The notes beneath the pieces are model-generated. The model had not been told where the DNA came from. It did no database searches and worked only from the letters and a program-made list of their open reading frames with translations. The translations under genes and the position numbers were made by a program. Shown here one piece after another: positions 46,554 through 58,338 of a stretch of 64,000 nt of DNA (positions are counted from its first letter, which is position 1; every line of letters begins with the position of its first letter). Source of the stretch: Ascidia mentula (taxonomy: Eukaryota > Chordata > Ascidiacea > Phlebobranchia > Ascidiidae); contig OX387200.1 in NCBI GenBank assembly GCA_947561715.1, positions 684,501 through 748,500 of the forward strand. The letters run 5' to 3'.

Positions 46554-47095
46554 TGTAACATACGTCACAGAAACCAGTGCTTGTATTGCGTAATGTTTTG
46601 CGCGCAGCTTTGCACATGTACTGCATAATCCCACAATGTGACCCAAATGATTGAGCCATTGAATATTCTCGAGTAAAGTGATTCATTCAACATCCTGTTT
46701 ACCACATAAAATGTTCTCCTATGCTTATGTCACATCACACCTATGTTCTTGTAATATATTACTTCAAGCGCCTCATGATATCACGTGACATTATTGACCA
46801 ATCAGCTCTCATGATGGAGAGCGTTAAAAAGCCCAGGTTAGACCGGTAAATTCATTCTAATTCATTCTATTTGATTCTATTTGCTGGCATCCTATCAACG
46901 TTGTATTGAAAGTTGTAATGTACCGTCGTAATGAAGAAGATAACAGAAATGAATACAATTATTCGGGAAGAGATCTTGGTTCTGGGTGCTTTATAGAACG
47001 GGGCAGAAGCAGGTTTAACCATCAAAGAGACTCAATAACCGCTCAGGCCATCGAGACCCTGTTAAATATCTCTGAGATCCTTAGAGTTATTTACA
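46554..47095 (+). mobile_element. Solo LTR (542 bp) with GTCT target duplication
   Basis: TGTAACATACG to TTATTTACA, flanked by GTCT (46550-46553 and 47096-47099). The paralogous site upstream of receptor 7 (about 51360-51375) has a single gtct and no LTR, so the empty allele of this insertion is in the same window. It matches 31993-32544. Confidence 0.92.
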
Positions 47096-47621
47096 GTCTC
47101 GTGAGTGTTTTCCTTCGCATATAGAACTATGTTAAACATACCCAAAAAGGAAGTAATTGCAACGTATAGGTACTGCTCATAATATCAATTTACTTGCAAG
47201 GGTCAATGCTTACACTTTAAATTCTGCAAATACACGTTTGAAAACACAATCAGCAAATTATAGTCATTTTGCTTCAGTGCCGTCAAAATTGTTTGGTCTT
47301 TAACGAACACATTTACAAAGAATACAGTGGTTCTTTGGTAAAAACAAGTTGGGTTTCGGAAATCCAAACCTCTTGGCAATTTGATATCCTGACTACATGA
47401 AATCAGTTGCAATACAAATCTACATCAAAATATTGCTACAAACTAATTGCGAAACCAACGTAAGTCAGTTGGTGTTTTCAAAAACAGTCATCACCACAAC
47501 TTTTGCGAACATATAAAAAATACACAGAGAAAATAAGAAGGTGTTAACAGATAGAAAACTTGTAATTCACAAAACAACAAAATGTTATCTTGACCAAAAC
47601 AGTTAACATATTGGAAAGCTT
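47096..47621. other. Spacer between the solo LTR and receptor 7
   Basis: It matches about 51370-51900 upstream of receptor 8. No gene. Confidence 0.6.
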
Positions 47622-50566
47622 TCACATTCTTGCTGAGCAAATTGGTATTTCATAAGTAGTTTCATCTAATTTTGCAAGTGTGTTAATATACATATCTCCA
47701 TTGCCAGGTTGAGGTGTGTTTACATATTCAACTGCCCCTTCTTTTGCTTTTTTGATGTTTCCATCACCAATGCTTTGCTTCATTATTTCATTTCCATGGA
47801 TTGCTTTTTCTTGTGTTGATTCTTTAAGTTTTTGCTTTTCTATCAAACAAGCATTATTTACGTAACCAATATATTAACCTAGATGAAAGTATTATAATTC
47901 ATTTCTGATAATCATAATCCCTAGTGTATGAGGGAAAGTGCTCACTTTTTACAGTTTTCTGGTGAAGCATTGCACACAAAACAACCAAAAGTATCAGTAA
48001 AACCATTCCACCAATGGTTGCTCCAATTGTAACAGGAACATTTTCTTCATTGGTTACAATTATTGTAATAGTGGTTTGGTTTGTTTCAAAACCATTGGAA
48101 ACAGAAAGTTTATAAACCCCTCTTGGTTCCTGTCATATAAACAATTTTTTTGTTGTTGTTTTAAAACTGTTAAATTCTACATTGTACATACATTAATTTG
48201 AACTGTGTAATTTGGATGATGGTTTCCATTCCAATGCAGTGTTTTGTTTATTCCTAAATGCAGTGAAAACAATTTTGGGAATATCAACAAAAAGTCATCA
48301 ATTATTTTCTATCACTAAAATGCCAACCTGATACATAGAGAACTAGGTTTAAGGGTGGTGGATTTGATGATATTTGAATTTCACAGGGTTTATTGGGTTG
48401 ACAAGTTGGATCACTTGTTAGGTAAGGTGCATCTGTGCAGTTACAAAATAAACATGTTTTGAGTTAAATGAACTTAAACTAATAAACACTGCTTACAGAA
48501 AACATTTAGAATTTCCTTTTGGGACCATCCTTTATTTGGTCTCACTTTTGTGTATTTTGTAACAGCTTGACACTGTATTTCGTATCCATTCATTTTCCGG
48601 CTAAGTTTCAGTGCAAAAGGCTGATTCTAAAATAATTTTCATAAAACTGTTGTTTAGAGACAATTAAAATTTAGTTTATTTAATGGGTGAACTTGTTTTA
48701 AATATCTTAATACTCATACATTAAGGCATAATGAAATGTTGACTCACTCCAGAAGTTGTATTCAATTTATTTCCATGTAACAAAATTCTATACTGATTTG
48801 CAATTGGATGTACTGTATGATCATAACGACAACCAATCATCACCGTTGTTCCAACTTTTCCAGAGAAAGTGCCCCAAAGTACAACATTTGAAACTGAAAT
48901 TGACAAATTACAATAGAAAATTTTTAATTGTTCATTACCTTTGCTCAAAAAAATCACCTGACCAACATTCCAACCCATTAACTCCAAACCATGTTGCATC
49001 ATTTTGACAAATTGTATGCCTGATACCAGTAGTTGAGTTGCTGTAAAACAACTCCTGTCCATCTGGACAAGCAAAAACCCCATGTGCTTTGTAGGTAAAT
49101 TTACTTGCAAATATTACCAGACCGTTACTTGAAGTGTTTTGAGGGCAATCTGCGTCAAACATATTTTGTAACACACTTGTGGTTAACCCAGTTAAGAATA
49201 ATGTTACCCCTGACAGTAAAATTTGTGTATATGGTTGAACCATGAGTAGACCAAACAATGAATGAAAAATTTTTTGTCATGTTGTAAAACGTTATCTTGA
49301 CAAATCTTATGTTGGTTCCATTAATATCCATATGCAAGCATCTGTAATGTTTGAAAACAAATTAATAATGGTTTAATTTTTAGTACATTTAAACTTTTCT
49401 GGAAGTTAGGTATTACCTTCGTGACATGCTGGGTAAACTATCAACACTACTACCGCACAGTGATGTGTCCCATGAACTCAGAAATAATACCTAAAAACAA
49501 AATTAGAAATTCTTTTGTTTTAACCACGTTAAAAATCTCTGTATTCAGTTAATATTTTTATTGACACATTTGTGAAGGGTCGCAGTTGGTATGTCGAAAG
49601 ATTTTGCAGGAATTGCATCACCGCGAACCCAACATCAAACCTGTCCAGAAAGTCCCAATGAGACAACATGCTGCCTGCAGGTCCTGTCAGAACAAAATGA
49701 GACCAAAAGCCATGATCTGAAAGACCGAAAACTATGATCTATTTGTTTGTGAAAAGAGTCGCAAATATATAGGGATACATCAAAGACGAGGCAGCAACAA
49801 AGATACAATTGTTGCGATTACGCGACAAAGGAGACTTAGAAGAAGTAACTCTAGTTGAAAGACGTAACGCTGTTGAAAGATAACTAGCGAAGGCGTCAGA
49901 AAGATGGGTGTAAATGTAAAAGAGTATAAAGCGGTTTCAAAAGACCAAGTTTAAAACAAAATATCAATAAACATTCAAAATTGCGAGAAGCCAAAATCCC
50001 TACATTTGCTTTACAACACCACAGAATTTCCAAAAATGTTTGTTCTAAAGTTTTGTTTTTTATTTCCAAGTAAACAGCAGCATTTTCACTAGCAAATGTA
50101 GTGTTTAAAGCTAGAATAAGTAAATATATATCTAACTTGCTAACATTACACATGAATCAGTAAGCAGGGGGATACAAGCAACAGTTATTGACAGCTCACC
50201 ATATACTTACATGACTTGATAGCAACTTATTCAGATATAGTCCTGATGATTCTCGTTTAGGTAAGTAGGCTGTAGTTTCAGCATAACCTCCAGTTACTTG
50301 GATGGGTTGGGGAGATAATGTTATGTTAAATGGTAACCCTGAAAATTAAATGGCTTAAAATGACAAATTATTAGTCCATATTCTGTAGATGTTGTCATAA
50401 TCTGCTTTTAGCAATATTTATAAAACACCCAATCAAAAATACAATGAAAATCTTAGATTCCCCGAAGGCATTTAAAGAGTAATCTCAAAAACTTACCTTC
50501 AACTGCATACCATTTCACACAAAGCAAAGAAGCCAAAACTACGTTACATTTAACGATGTGAAACAT
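47622..50566 (-). CDS. CCP/Ig transmembrane receptor 7
   Basis: Eleven exons: 50497-50566, 50211-50338, 49417-49490, 49208-49341, 48958-49149, 48748-48893, 48497-48626, 48328-48432, 48192-48253, 47946-48129, 47622-47839; 1443 nt, 480 aa. Exon lengths equal those of receptor 6. Signal peptide MFHIVKCNVVLASLLCV; CCP 136-199 is close to that of receptor 5 (FACPDGQELFYSNSTTG), while the rest follows receptor 6, which hints at gene conversion or domain shuffling. Tail: EYVNTP, MYINT, TTYEIPI. Exon 3 stays open only in its phase-0 frame. Intron 2 carries a 400-bp repeat that receptor 6 lacks. Confidence 0.87.
49606..50007 (+). repeat. Dispersed repeat in intron 2 of receptor 7
   Basis: An uninterrupted copy of the repeat at 23944-24936, in opposite orientation. 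It is absent from the matching intron of receptor 6. No open frame; its right end reads aaaatccctaca. Confidence 0.75.
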
Positions 50567-51900
50567 TTTCCTCAATGAAAGTAAAGCACCTCAATGCAAA
50601 GCACCTCAATGCAAAGCACAATCCCTTCCTAGTCTAAACTACGACGCAACTTAATCTGTGCACACAGCACATGTGCCTTTTCTTGGGAAGTTAGTCTGGC
50701 AACGACATGTTACGTCAATTACAAAAATTAGCAACATAGCATACAATTGTTTCGAATCAAAAACTTAGGTCTAACATCATTGTAATAAACCTTGATAAAA
50801 TTTGGAAAAAAAAACAAATTAAGTAACTCTAGGAATTATTGGTACTACTTATCCAGGGTATCTACCTGTAGGGGAATTTATTTAGGTATTCCCAACAATT
50901 CCCACAGAAATATTTTCGGGTTGCACTACGATAAATCATGTTCACAAGAGCAAGCTAACAAAGTGCATTAAATATTAACTTTGGGTCGCTCTTGGAAGAT
51001 TTTGATGTGTCAAAGCTACGCAAAACCAAATTATACAAAAACTCTTAAATATTAAAGGAATTTTGAGCTTAGGGTAAAATGATTGTGAGTGTTTGGTTGT
51101 AGTTTTATATCATTGTCCATGTTTTGTTGGTGGGTGCTCAAACATTTGTAAGATTGATTTGGAGGGTTCTACACGTGTAGTTAGCAGGGCTTGTTTGCAT
51201 GGATTTCGGACATCTTTCAACAGAATGTAATATATGCAAATAATTTGGTTTTAAATCACGGAAGATGTCTGATCCACTCATATCACGACCTTAGGTTGGT
51301 GAAGGCCCAAAAAACTCGCCCATAAAGTCGTTAATATTACACCTGTTCAGTATGTTCAACATACGGTCTCGTGAGTGTTTTCCTTCGCATATAAAACTAT
51401 GTTGAACATACCCAGAAAGGAAGTAATTGCAACGTATACTGCTCATAATATCAATTTACTTGCAAAGGTCAATGCGTACGCTTTAAATTCTGCAAATACA
51501 CGTTTCAAAACATAATCAGCAAATTATAGTGATTTTGCTTCAGTGCCGTCAAATTTTTTCGTTTTTAACGAACACATTTACAAAGAATTGGTAAAAACAA
51601 GTTGGATTTCGGAAATCCAAATACTCTTGGCAATTTGATATCCTGACTACATGAAATCAGTTGCAATACAAAGCGCTGGCCTCTGTGACGTATGTTACAC
51701 ACGCAAAACATTACGCAATACAAGCACTGCTTTCTGTGACGTATGTTACACTACAAACTAATTGCGAAACCAACGTGAGTCAGTTGGTGTTTTCAAAAAC
51801 AGTCATCACCACAACTTTGGTGAAGATATAAAAAAATACACAGAGAAAATAAAAAGATGTTAATAGAGAGAATAGTTGTAATTCACAAAACAACAAAATG
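50567..51900. other. Receptor 7 upstream region and receptor 8 trailer
   Basis: 50567-51370 repeats 45768-46553 and 51370-51900 repeats 47096-47621, without the solo LTR. A 15-bp repeat (caatgcaaagcacct) is doubled near 50585-50620. LTR pieces lie at 51681-51750. No gene. Confidence 0.6.
51681..51750 (-). repeat. Two tandem end fragments of the solo-LTR family
   Basis: The LTR start, in reverse complement (ctgtgacgtatgttaca), occurs at 51682-51698 and again at 51734-51750. The matching spacer before receptor 7 lacks them. Confidence 0.7.
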
Positions 51901-52578
51901 TTATCTTGACCAAACTATAACAGTTAACATATTGAAAGGCTTTAACATTCTTCCTGAGCAAATTGGTATTTCATAAGTTGTTTCATCTACGTTTGCAAGT
52001 GTGTTAATATACATATGTCCATTGTCAGGTTGTGGCGTGTTTACATATTCAACTTCCCCTTCTTTTGCTTTTTTAATTTTTCCATCACCAATGCTTTGCT
52101 TCATTATTCCATTTCCATGGATGGCTTTTTCTTGTGTTGATTCTTTAGGTGTTTGCTTTTCTATCAAACAAGCATTGTTTACGTAACCAATATATTAACC
52201 TAGATGAATCCCTACTCTATGAGGGAAAGTGCTCACTTTTTGCAGTTTTCTGGTGAAGCATTGCACACAAAACAACCAGAAGTATCAGTAAGACCACTCC
52301 AGCAATGGATACTCCAATTGTAACAGTTTTAGCATAGCCTCCTCTCACTTGATAAGGGTGTGGCAATAATGTGATGTCAAATGTGAAGCCTTTATAATAA
52401 TTTAATTTTGAACAATACAAGAAAAAAGCAAACATTTAACCAATTAATCCCAATTATGCAAGTTTGGTAAACAATTTATTGCCGTATTAATTGCTTAAAC
52501 TTACTCACCTTCAACTTCGCACCACACAGTATATGCAAAAACAGACAAAACTACTCTACAATTAACATAGGAATACAT
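51901..52578 (-). CDS. Short receptor 8: exon fusion that removes CCP and both Ig domains
   Basis: Three exons: 52509-52578, 52237-52389, 51901-52160; 483 nt, 160 aa, all in phase. Exon 1 is a signal peptide. Exon 2 is a hybrid. Its first part (residues 24-45, FTFDITLLPHPYQVRGGYAK) is the start of the N-terminal domain exon, and at 52324/52325 it passes without a break into the membrane exon (VTIGVSIAGVVLLILLVV). The CCP and Ig exons of receptors 6 and 7 are gone. About 22 residues remain outside the cell. The tail keeps EYVNTP, MYINT and TTYEIPI. The usual TGA after the final Met is TTA, adding residues up to TAA at 51901-51903. The intact splice sites and frame argue for a functional short form, perhaps a regulatory partner or decoy; a decaying duplicate is also possible. 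Confidence 0.85.
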
Positions 52579-54297
52579 TGCTCGTATATAAGACGGCCAA
52601 TACAACTTGAGACTGAGGACGTGACCGGCCTAAACCCAACAAACCGTACACGCAACACATCCTACAACCACACGTTACGTCACCAAAACAGCAGCACAAC
52701 ATTCGACTGTTTAGAAAGAAGCATTTTGGTCTAACATCAACTAATCTATGTGAGTTCATATTTGTAAAAACGTACGTAATTTACTTTGCTTTGTTGCAAC
52801 AAAACAAAGATATTTATTGGTAATGTACTTATCTCGGGTATCTACCTTTCGGGGCAGTCCCTTGTGTTTTCTCATGTTATCCTAGGGGGTGTGGGGATTT
52901 TTTATGTCCGGTTATATGCAGTGAAACACATTTTATTATATTGGAGGAAACGGGTTGGTGAATTCAAAGGGCCGTTGACAAGATTTTGTTCAAAGATGGG
53001 TTTTCGTTTATCACGCTCGCACACATATCTGTCCCTAACTTTAGCGGCTAAATTTGTTAATATTGCCTAGCATTGACTGATGGATTGTCATAGCCCCCCA
53101 GAAGAAAACTTTCGGTTCCACCCCAGGGCATCAATTAACCGAAAGTACTGTTTCGTTTTAATTTGCTATTAAAAATGAACTTCACTAAAACCCTTAAACA
53201 CAGTTGTTTCACAACATCCAGGAAACATTTTTTATTTTCATAAGTTGTCGCAACTTACAAAAACCAGGGTATCAAAAACCAAACAAGTATTGACATCAGA
53301 ACACGCGGACTGTTAACCGTTGGTTGTACTGTCAAAAGCTATGCGTACAAGATGCGAACTTAACGAAACAAATTTAATGGTTGCACTTGTCTCATTGATT
53401 TTATGTGTGGTTGAATGTTTGTTGCAATAGGCTACATAGCAAATCATGCAAAAACCTAATCAAACGAGATTACAGTACAGTATTAGGTAGGAGCCTTGCT
53501 GCTATACATTGCTATCAGTTAGTAACAGTTAGTATAGTTCATGCAAATTTACGAGTCTAACACAGGGAAGCGAAACGGTTGTCTATTTGCACTCATATCA
53601 CGATCACAAATTGTGACGTCACAAGTAAAGATTACCGAACAAGGGTGTAAGTCCAGTATTATTTACATTTACAAAAAGTCCCCTCACAAAGCTCTGACAA
53701 GATTGCTATCACTTCCAGTTATTAAAAATAAAACTATAGGCCAACATAGCAATGATAAAACAATACACGTGCAGAAACTGACATGAAAATGTGTCAAAAA
53801 CTTGCAAGAAACAGAAGCATCAAACTTCTAAACAGTGGTTGGTTATGTGACAAAAAGATATAAAAACAAAATGGAGTAACTATGGTATACAAATACAAGC
53901 ATCGTTTAAACTAATTTTACAGTTGAAGTGTCTATTTCTATGTACAAGCCCAAGGTTGTCTTAACCCTTGTTTGAATAAAATAAAATTCTTTCCCCTACG
54001 TATTTCTTGCTAGGTGATTTGCTAAATACACGTAAGGTTTCAATGCAAAACACTTTCGATGTAGAAACTAGTATGCAAATAAGTACAACACACACTCGAA
54101 AGGCTTATTAAGGAATTCTATTAGAACTTGATATTACGACTATAATTCGTTTGTAGACATTGTAATAGATGATTCATAAGTGCAATTTATTTAAGCAAAA
54201 AGCAAGCAACAACTCAACAACAACATTTTCCAGAAAATTTTTGTACTTAACTAGAAGAGGTTACATAACCTTTATTATTGCAAATACAAATTAATAT
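52579..54297. other. Intergenic, receptor 8 to receptor 9
   Basis: A TATA-like tatataaga lies near 52585, just before receptor 8. Around 53560-53640 the sequence resembles 57905-57965 upstream of receptor 10's trailer, with a CRE-like tgacgtcac near 53620. The plus-strand frames at 52786-53070 and 53541-53786 have no recognisable similarity. Confidence 0.5.
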
Positions 54298-56858
54298 TTA
54301 ATGAGTCACAGAGATTGGTATTTCATAAAATGTTTCCTCAGTTTTTGCATGCGTGTTCATATACATAGGAGCACTATCGGGTTTGGTTGTATCTGCATTT
54401 ATGTTCATATATTCACTTGTATTGCATGGTTGATTCTTCATGAAGTTGGTGCCTGTGTCTTCATATTCTACTTTATCTCGTTGTAAATCGGATATTTTTA
54501 TCGCTTGCTTTCCTTTGGTCTTGTCTGTGATAAAAGTTGGTGAGATAGATATTCTAACATCACAAATACATAACTGCTTTAGAATGTAAAACATTTAGAT
54601 TTTTACATAATGCTGACAAAGTCACAAAAATTATTGAAACAAAACAGACTAGCTTACTTGTTTTTCGGGTAAAGACGAGAATAACCACAACTAACAGGGC
54701 AATCAAAAACATCCCTGCAGCAGGTATCCCAACTATCAATGGCAGATTAACTGTTTTGTTAACAGTTAATTGAAATACATTTATTCCAACTAAATTTGAC
54801 ACTTCAAGGTCATAAACTCCTGTAGGTTCCTAGAAGGTATAATTATTAAAGCGATTTTTTGCAATTAAACACATTATTATGTTACTAAACTTTTTTTCAC
54901 CAGCATGGGAATAGATTGGGAAACATTAAAACCATTGATAATATGAGTGGGTAATATGGATTTCAAGTAACAGCAATAACTGTAGTGAAACCAAAGCAAT
55001 AATTGTCATCAGTTTAGCCTACTTACATTCAATTGAATGCTGAGCATTTCATTATTTTGTTTTGTCCAAGTTAACTTCTTTTCCTTGTCTGCAACAATTA
55101 TATTAAATTGACAAATTTTATAAAACAATATTAGAATAACAAACCTGGAAGTATTAATTTGACAAAGAGAGGAAGTGGATTTGCGGAAATGAGAATATTG
55201 CAAGGTTGGTTCATGTAACACTTAACATTGTTACTGAGATATGGAGCATCTGCAAAATTAGATCATTAACATAGGAACTACTTTCTAAAAGAATTATTAA
55301 TCAAATATTTTAAACATTTGTTCAATTGGGATAAGAAAAGCAACAAATATATTCTTACATGTGACAATCAAGGTGTGATTTTGTGACCAACCCAAACTTG
55401 TATCTACTTGAGTATATTTGGAGTGAGCTCTGCAGGAAATTAATTGGTTGTTCATATCTGGTTGAAGGGTAAAGGTCACAGTTTGTTGTTGTTTCTGAAA
55501 ATCAGAATTTTATTAATAAATTACTCAAAACATAAAATTACATGTATCAAAGCATTTGTTTGTTGATACATAAGTACCAAATCTTTGCTGTAATATAAAA
55601 AGGTGTTAAATTAGAAAAGTTGTTAACTTGCCTGATGCAAAATTAAGTTGTCTCCAATGAACAAGGTGTAATGTACAACAGGTGGGAAAACAGGTTCCAC
55701 AGCTTTGCACTCAACAGTAACATTCGATGAAGAAGTTCCATAATATTCACCAGTCAAGGTAGTATTGAGGACTGAAAAAGTGTTAAAATGGCTGGGATTT
55801 TTTTTAAAAAGGTCACTTCCTAAAAGTGTTATAGATTAGTTTAAACAATATTAGTAGAGTATATACAGAATTGTTGGCAATTCTTTTCAGATAAACTGTG
55901 TCACGACTATACGAACTCATGTTAATCATAATTTTTTATTTTATTACAAACATAACTAAGTACAGAAAACTTTAAAACAAAAAAAATCATAAACTACCAT
56001 TCCAACATTCAACACTAGATTCTCCACTCCATGTAGCATCATTAAGGCAAGTTGTAGTTTCATTAGCTTTCGTTCCATTGTTGTAATATAACTTTCCTCT
56101 GTCACATTTGTATACACCAGTTGCTCCGTAAGTAAAGTTTGTAGAAACAATTTGTGGTTTTTCAATTTGCGGCAAAAATTTCCTTGGACATTCTAATAAA
56201 TCACATTTGTTTCAGGCAACTATATAAGTAGATTTATTTGCTCAAGATATTTTTCTTTTCTACTATAAATTTTGAATTATTTAAACTTTAAACCTACTTT
56301 TTCATTACTAGAAGAAGAATTGTAAGTACCTTTCACAACAAAGCTTGTTCTTAACAAGAATGGCTTATATGGAACACCTGGCTCATCATAGGCACAACCC
56401 AGTTCAAGACTCACATTAGACTTGAGTGGACTTAAAATGTTAAATACAGATTCCAAGGTTGTTTCATTAAATTTAAAACAGGTAAAAGAAAACTGAGTTG
56501 TGTTACGGGAATAACACTTTTTGTAAAATGAAGCATAGAAGGGGTGGACATCATTCCAGGTCCATGTACAAGTTGTACTTCCATTAAGAGATCTTGTAAT
56601 TATTGCCTTCACTGGTGGTGGTAACCCACCGACAGCAACTAAGCTGTTGTTTTGTGGGTATGGAGAAATTATGTTGACAAAAGACTCTGGAATGTTGTTT
56701 GAAAATATCGAATGTCGTTACAATAAAAAATGAGAATGAAAGTTTTTATAGATCTTAATTATGATGTTCTTACCTGCAAAATAACGAAGGCATAATAAAT
56801 AGAAAAACAACAGCCATGTAGCAACATGCCTTTCACTAAAGTCCCACGCAGAACTCAT
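54298..56858 (-). CDS. CCP/Ig transmembrane receptor 9 (second subfamily)
   Basis: Nine exons: 56774-56858, 56330-56686, 55998-56192, 55632-55771, 55359-55494, 55145-55249, 55027-55088, 54658-54829, 54298-54524; 1479 nt, 492 aa. Signal peptide 1-28. The N-terminal domain (29-147) is one 357-nt exon, where receptors 3-7 use three. CCP 148-212 (VYKCDRGKLYYNN, CLNDATWSG, VECW); Ig-like 213-304 (VECKAVEP, ISCRAHSKYTQV); second Ig-like (PCNILISANPLP, GVYDLEVSN); TM GIPAAGMFLIALLVVVILVF; tail with VEYEDT, SEYMNI, PMYMNT and TFYEIPI. The donor after exon 4 is GC (cag/gcaagt). Paralogue of receptor 10. Confidence 0.85.
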
Positions 56859-58338
56859 TGGATAAACTTTTTCACAACATTGAAAGTTTTTTCAATGGAT
56901 TTTCAAAATTCCTCAAAAGTTAGGTCACAGTTTGTGCAGCAAAAGCCTCCTTGGTTTAACTTTAAAACTTTTACCCTGGTCTAGCGATTTGTGTACAGGA
57001 ATGAAAAAGAAACAATTTAGAACTGAAATAAATGGTTGATCTTTTGCCAAAACTTTGCTGCTGAAAACTGGTTTAATCCCGAACATAGCACAAACTATGC
57101 GATTATGCTAAGAAGGTGTGACGCAACTCATGGACGCATGTTGCTGGGACGACTACACGTAAGTAAGCATTGCATGAATGATCTGTTTCTCCATTTGTCC
57201 GAAAACAAATTTAAACATTCAGAAACATGTTATGTTCTTAAACAACAATACATGCAAAATAGCCACAACTCTAGATTGCACGATGACAAGAATATTTATC
57301 ATTTATTCAAAAACTATTTACTAAGCGAGTGCCGGGAATAAAATACATAACCAGGAAGGTAAGATTTGCTTGTTGGATGTGAAAGTATAAGGAATTTTAC
57401 CTCATACAAATTCAAATTAACACAACAATCTACTGGAGACATATTATCAAGAAGTTAAAAACAAAACAGTATTCTCAAAATTTCATTATAACGTGACTAG
57501 AAACGTTGGACAAAAAAGGGTATCCACCTTTAGGGAAATTTCTCCTAGTTTCCGCATCAATTCTTGCATTAGAATTAATCACTTGCAAACACATGTTTTT
57601 GAGCGCAGACTTGCTCAGTTATGTGTAGCAAGTTTCATGGTGACACTTATTAAAATCTTATCAATGTTTTGTGTGAGTGGATATTTATACCAATGTAACA
57701 TATTGTAAGCTTAAATACAAAATAATGGAAAAGGAAGCACAGTGTGATTACGTAAGTTCTTTGATAATATTTGGTTTCAGTTGCAACATTGGTAACAAGA
57801 GTGGAGGTTTAAAACGATCATAATGTGTTGTTATCACGGTTCATCTGCATCGCGACCAGACATCCCTCAACAGAAAGTAATATACGCAAATTTATGCGTT
57901 TAAAACAGGGGAAGTAGGCGGTTGTCCGTTTTAATCACATCACGATTACAAGTTGTGACGCCCCTAGATTTCCTACTTTGCATCCCCAAGTTGTGTCCTT
58001 CCTGAAAGTCCACAAACAAAGTTTTTCGACAAATTTTTTTTCTTGCAAAAACAAGCACATACATATGTGTCGCACAAATACAAAAAAAGGTTTTACGAAG
58101 AAATTCTTAAACTGCGAATGAGTTAAAAACGTGCAAAGAAACGAAGCATACGAGACAAACTTACAAAACAGTGGTTCAATGTTTAGGAATAGAATAGAGG
58201 AAGAAAGATAATGGAACGTAAAATCAAAATAACACTACAATAATACAAACATTCATGATATAAAGAGAATCAAAATTGCACTTCATGCAGAATATAATTT
58301 ACAATGCAGTAGCTTTGTGCTTTCAATAAAATTAGGGT
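56859..58338. other. Intergenic, receptor 9 to receptor 10
   Basis: Probable receptor 9 promoter and receptor 10 trailer. Parts resemble 53400-54290, showing that the duplication of receptors 9 and 10 included flanking DNA. The plus-strand frame 57036-57341 is unsupported. Confidence 0.5.

Noticed and set aside
49417..49490. Nonsense codons in exon 3 of receptor 7
   Set aside because: Stops appear only when the frame is set from the wrong base; with the acceptor tttttag before gtattattt the phase-0 frame is open.
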